DNA of 33,742 nucleotides from Desertifilum tharense IPPAS B-1220 (GTDB taxonomy: Bacteria; Cyanobacteriota; Cyanobacteriia; Cyanobacteriales; Desertifilaceae): the NCBI RefSeq assembly GCF_001746915.1, contig NZ_MJGC01000081.1:1-33742 (forward strand), read 5' to 3'. The number at the start of each line of letters is the position of its first letter. Position 1 is the first letter of the stretch. Shown here piece by piece: positions 32,527-33,742 of this stretch. The translations under genes were made by a program, and so were the position numbers. The notes under the pieces were generated by a model. That model saw nothing but the letters and a program-made list of their open reading frames with translations, made no database searches and was not told where the DNA came from.

Positions 32527-33693
32527 ATGCAAATTTACTTGGACTATAGTGCGACTACGCCGCCGCGTGCTGAGGCGATCGCCACCTTGCAAGAAGCCCT
32601 AACTCTACATTGGGGCAACCCTTCCAGCTTGCATACTTGGGGAGGACGAGCAGCTACGTTGTTAGAGATGGCACGGATGCAAGTGGCCAGTTTAATTAAT
32701 GCTGGCGATCCGGAGTCCATCATTTTTACGGCTGGGGGCACGGAAGCGGATAATTTAGCCATTATGGGCATTGCTCAACAATACGACACGCCCCAACATT
32801 TAATTATCTCCAGCGTCGAGCATTCGGCGATCGCGCAACCGGCAAGCTTTCTGGAACAACGGGGTTGGCAAGTCACGCAACTCCCCGTCGATCGGTTTGG
32901 GCGCGTCGATCCTGAAGATTTGATCCGCGCGATTCAACCCAATACGGCTTTAATCTCGATTATCTACGGACAAAGCGAAGTCGGTACCCTGCAACCGATC
33001 GCCGCCCTCGGTCAAATTGCGCGCGATCGCGGTATCCTGTTTCATACCGATGCCGTACAAGTTGCCGGACGCCTGCCCATTGATGTCCAACAACTCCCTG
33101 TGGATCTGCTCTCGCTTTCGAGTCATAAGATTTACGGCGTTCAAGGGGCGGGGGCGCTGTACGTGCGTCCGGGGGTGCAACTGTTGCCTCTATTGGGCGG
33201 CGGCGGACAAGAGAGGGGGCTGCGTTCGGGGACGCAAGCTTTAAGCGCGATCGCCGCATTTGGGGTAGCAGCAGAGTTAGCCCTGGCAGAGTTACCCCAG
33301 GAAATGACGCGGTTAATGACATTGCGCGATCGCTTATTTGCCCAATTGGTCGATGTACCGGGTTTAATGCCTACAGGCGATCGCCTTGCTCGCCTCCCCC
33401 ATCATGTCAGCTTTTGTTTAAGCCAAACCCACAAAAACCTCACCGGAAAAACCCTCGTTCGCCAAATGAACCTCGCGGGAATTGGCATTAGTGCCGGTTC
33501 AGCGTGTCACAGCGGCAAACTTTCCCCCAGTCCCATCTTGCTAGCAATGGGCTACAGCCCCAATACAGCACTTGGAGGCATTCGCCTAACCCTAGGCAAA
33601 GATACCACCCAAGCCGATATTGATTGGACAGCAATGGTTCTTAAACAAGTCCTAGAACGCCTTTGTCCTGGATGCGCCGTTGCAAGCTGCTAA
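32527..33693 (+). CDS. Cysteine desulfurase (NifS/IscS family)
   Basis: A 388-residue PLP enzyme that takes sulfur from cysteine as a persulfide for Fe-S clusters and other sulfur cofactors. The N-terminus is IYLDYSATTPPRAEAI. VEHSA holds the His stacking on PLP and FHTDAVQ its Asp. The PLP lysine is K201 in SLSSHKIYG, and the active-site cysteine is C327 in SAGSACHSGKL. GGGGQERGLRSGTQ is the usual substrate-binding segment. The short loop around C327 and the NifS-like length indicate the group I (NifS/IscS) class. The protein ends in an extra Cys pair (CPGCAVASC). No scaffold or suf genes lie beside it in the window. Confidence 0.94.
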   Translation: MQIYLDYSATTPPRAEAIATLQEALTLHWGNPSSLHTWGGRAATLLEMARMQVASLINAGDPESIIFTAGGTEADNLAIMGIAQQYDTPQHLIISSVEHSAIAQPASFLEQRGWQVTQLPVDRFGRVDPEDLIRAIQPNTALISIIYGQSEVGTLQPIAALGQIARDRGILFHTDAVQVAGRLPIDVQQLPVDLLSLSSHKIYGVQGAGALYVRPGVQLLPLLGGGGQERGLRSGTQALSAIAAFGVAAELALAELPQEMTRLMTLRDRLFAQLVDVPGLMPTGDRLARLPHHVSFCLSQTHKNLTGKTLVRQMNLAGIGISAGSACHSGKLSPSPILLAMGYSPNTALGGIRLTLGKDTTQADIDWTAMVLKQVLERLCPGCAVASC

Positions 33694-33742
33694 GAAGGGA
33701 GTTGGGAATTAGGAGTTGGGGGTTGGGGAAGAAGGGAGTTGG
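33694..33742. repeat. G-rich short tandem repeat tract (right edge)
   Basis: Directly after the desulfurase stop codon the sequence becomes GAAGGGAGTTGGGAATTAGG followed by AGTTGGGGGTTGGGGAAGAAG, the same vocabulary as bases 60-100. It runs off the right end. No terminator hairpin is seen before it. Confidence 0.8.

Overview
The window is 33.7 kb of chromosomal DNA from a cyanobacterium, most likely a filamentous Oscillatoriales-type genome, though the species cannot be read from the sequence. The reasons are the very frequent HIP1 octamer GCGATCGC, a ferredoxin-thioredoxin reductase variable chain, a large soluble PAS/GAF hybrid kinase, and several families of short extragenic repeats. I see no rRNA or tRNA gene, CRISPR array, transposase or phage gene.

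Layout, left to right. 1-282: G-rich and CACTCAGCA-type short tandem repeats; the G-rich family returns at the right edge. 283-6848: a PhoD-like phosphatase, ftrV, a PP2C phosphatase with an unusual N-terminal region and a C-terminal membrane anchor, and an NfeD/SPFH (stomatin-like) pair. 6908-13986: a nitrogen-scavenging neighbourhood. Dihydropyrimidinase and a gamma-glutamylcyclotransferase/AtzF-C-like protein are divergent from a PotA-PotD-PotB-PotC-like ABC importer, and the shared intergenic region carries an NtcA-type site. The importer operon is interrupted between its binding-protein and first permease genes by about 830 bp of repeats, including three 169-bp tandem copies that contain the permease start. 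14025-15281: a DUF433 protein and a small membrane peptide ORF beside a 36-bp duplication of the upstream permease 3' end, then an alpha/beta hydrolase. 15488-20653: a 1721-residue cytosolic hybrid kinase with two complete histidine kinase cores. 20648-23849: a four-copy 44-bp repeat, then a three-gene carbohydrate ABC importer without its own ATPase. 23970-26884: a cobalamin riboswitch followed by cbiMNQO. 27074-30045: an OmpR-type response regulator and CHASE3 histidine kinase, bracketed by two small exported OB-fold proteins whose promoters share the same architecture. 30147-33693: a phospholipase D/HhH lipoprotein, a zinc-ribbon protein with a RelE/ParE-like tail, and a cysteine desulfurase.

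The best candidate for an undescribed system is the two-component locus at 26991-30045. Each OB-fold gene is preceded by a TGTCAT direct repeat of 11-bp period, ending exactly 10 bp before a -10-like hexamer. This suggests that the regulator they flank controls both exported proteins. The gene layout recalls enterobacterial ygiW-qseBC, but the promoter repeat resembles a Pho box. Second are the 169-bp triplication at the permease start, and a likely 0.5-kb insertion next to the last permease gene. Third are two unusual proteins: a possible pseudokinase-PP2C fusion and a zinc-ribbon/RelE-like fusion.
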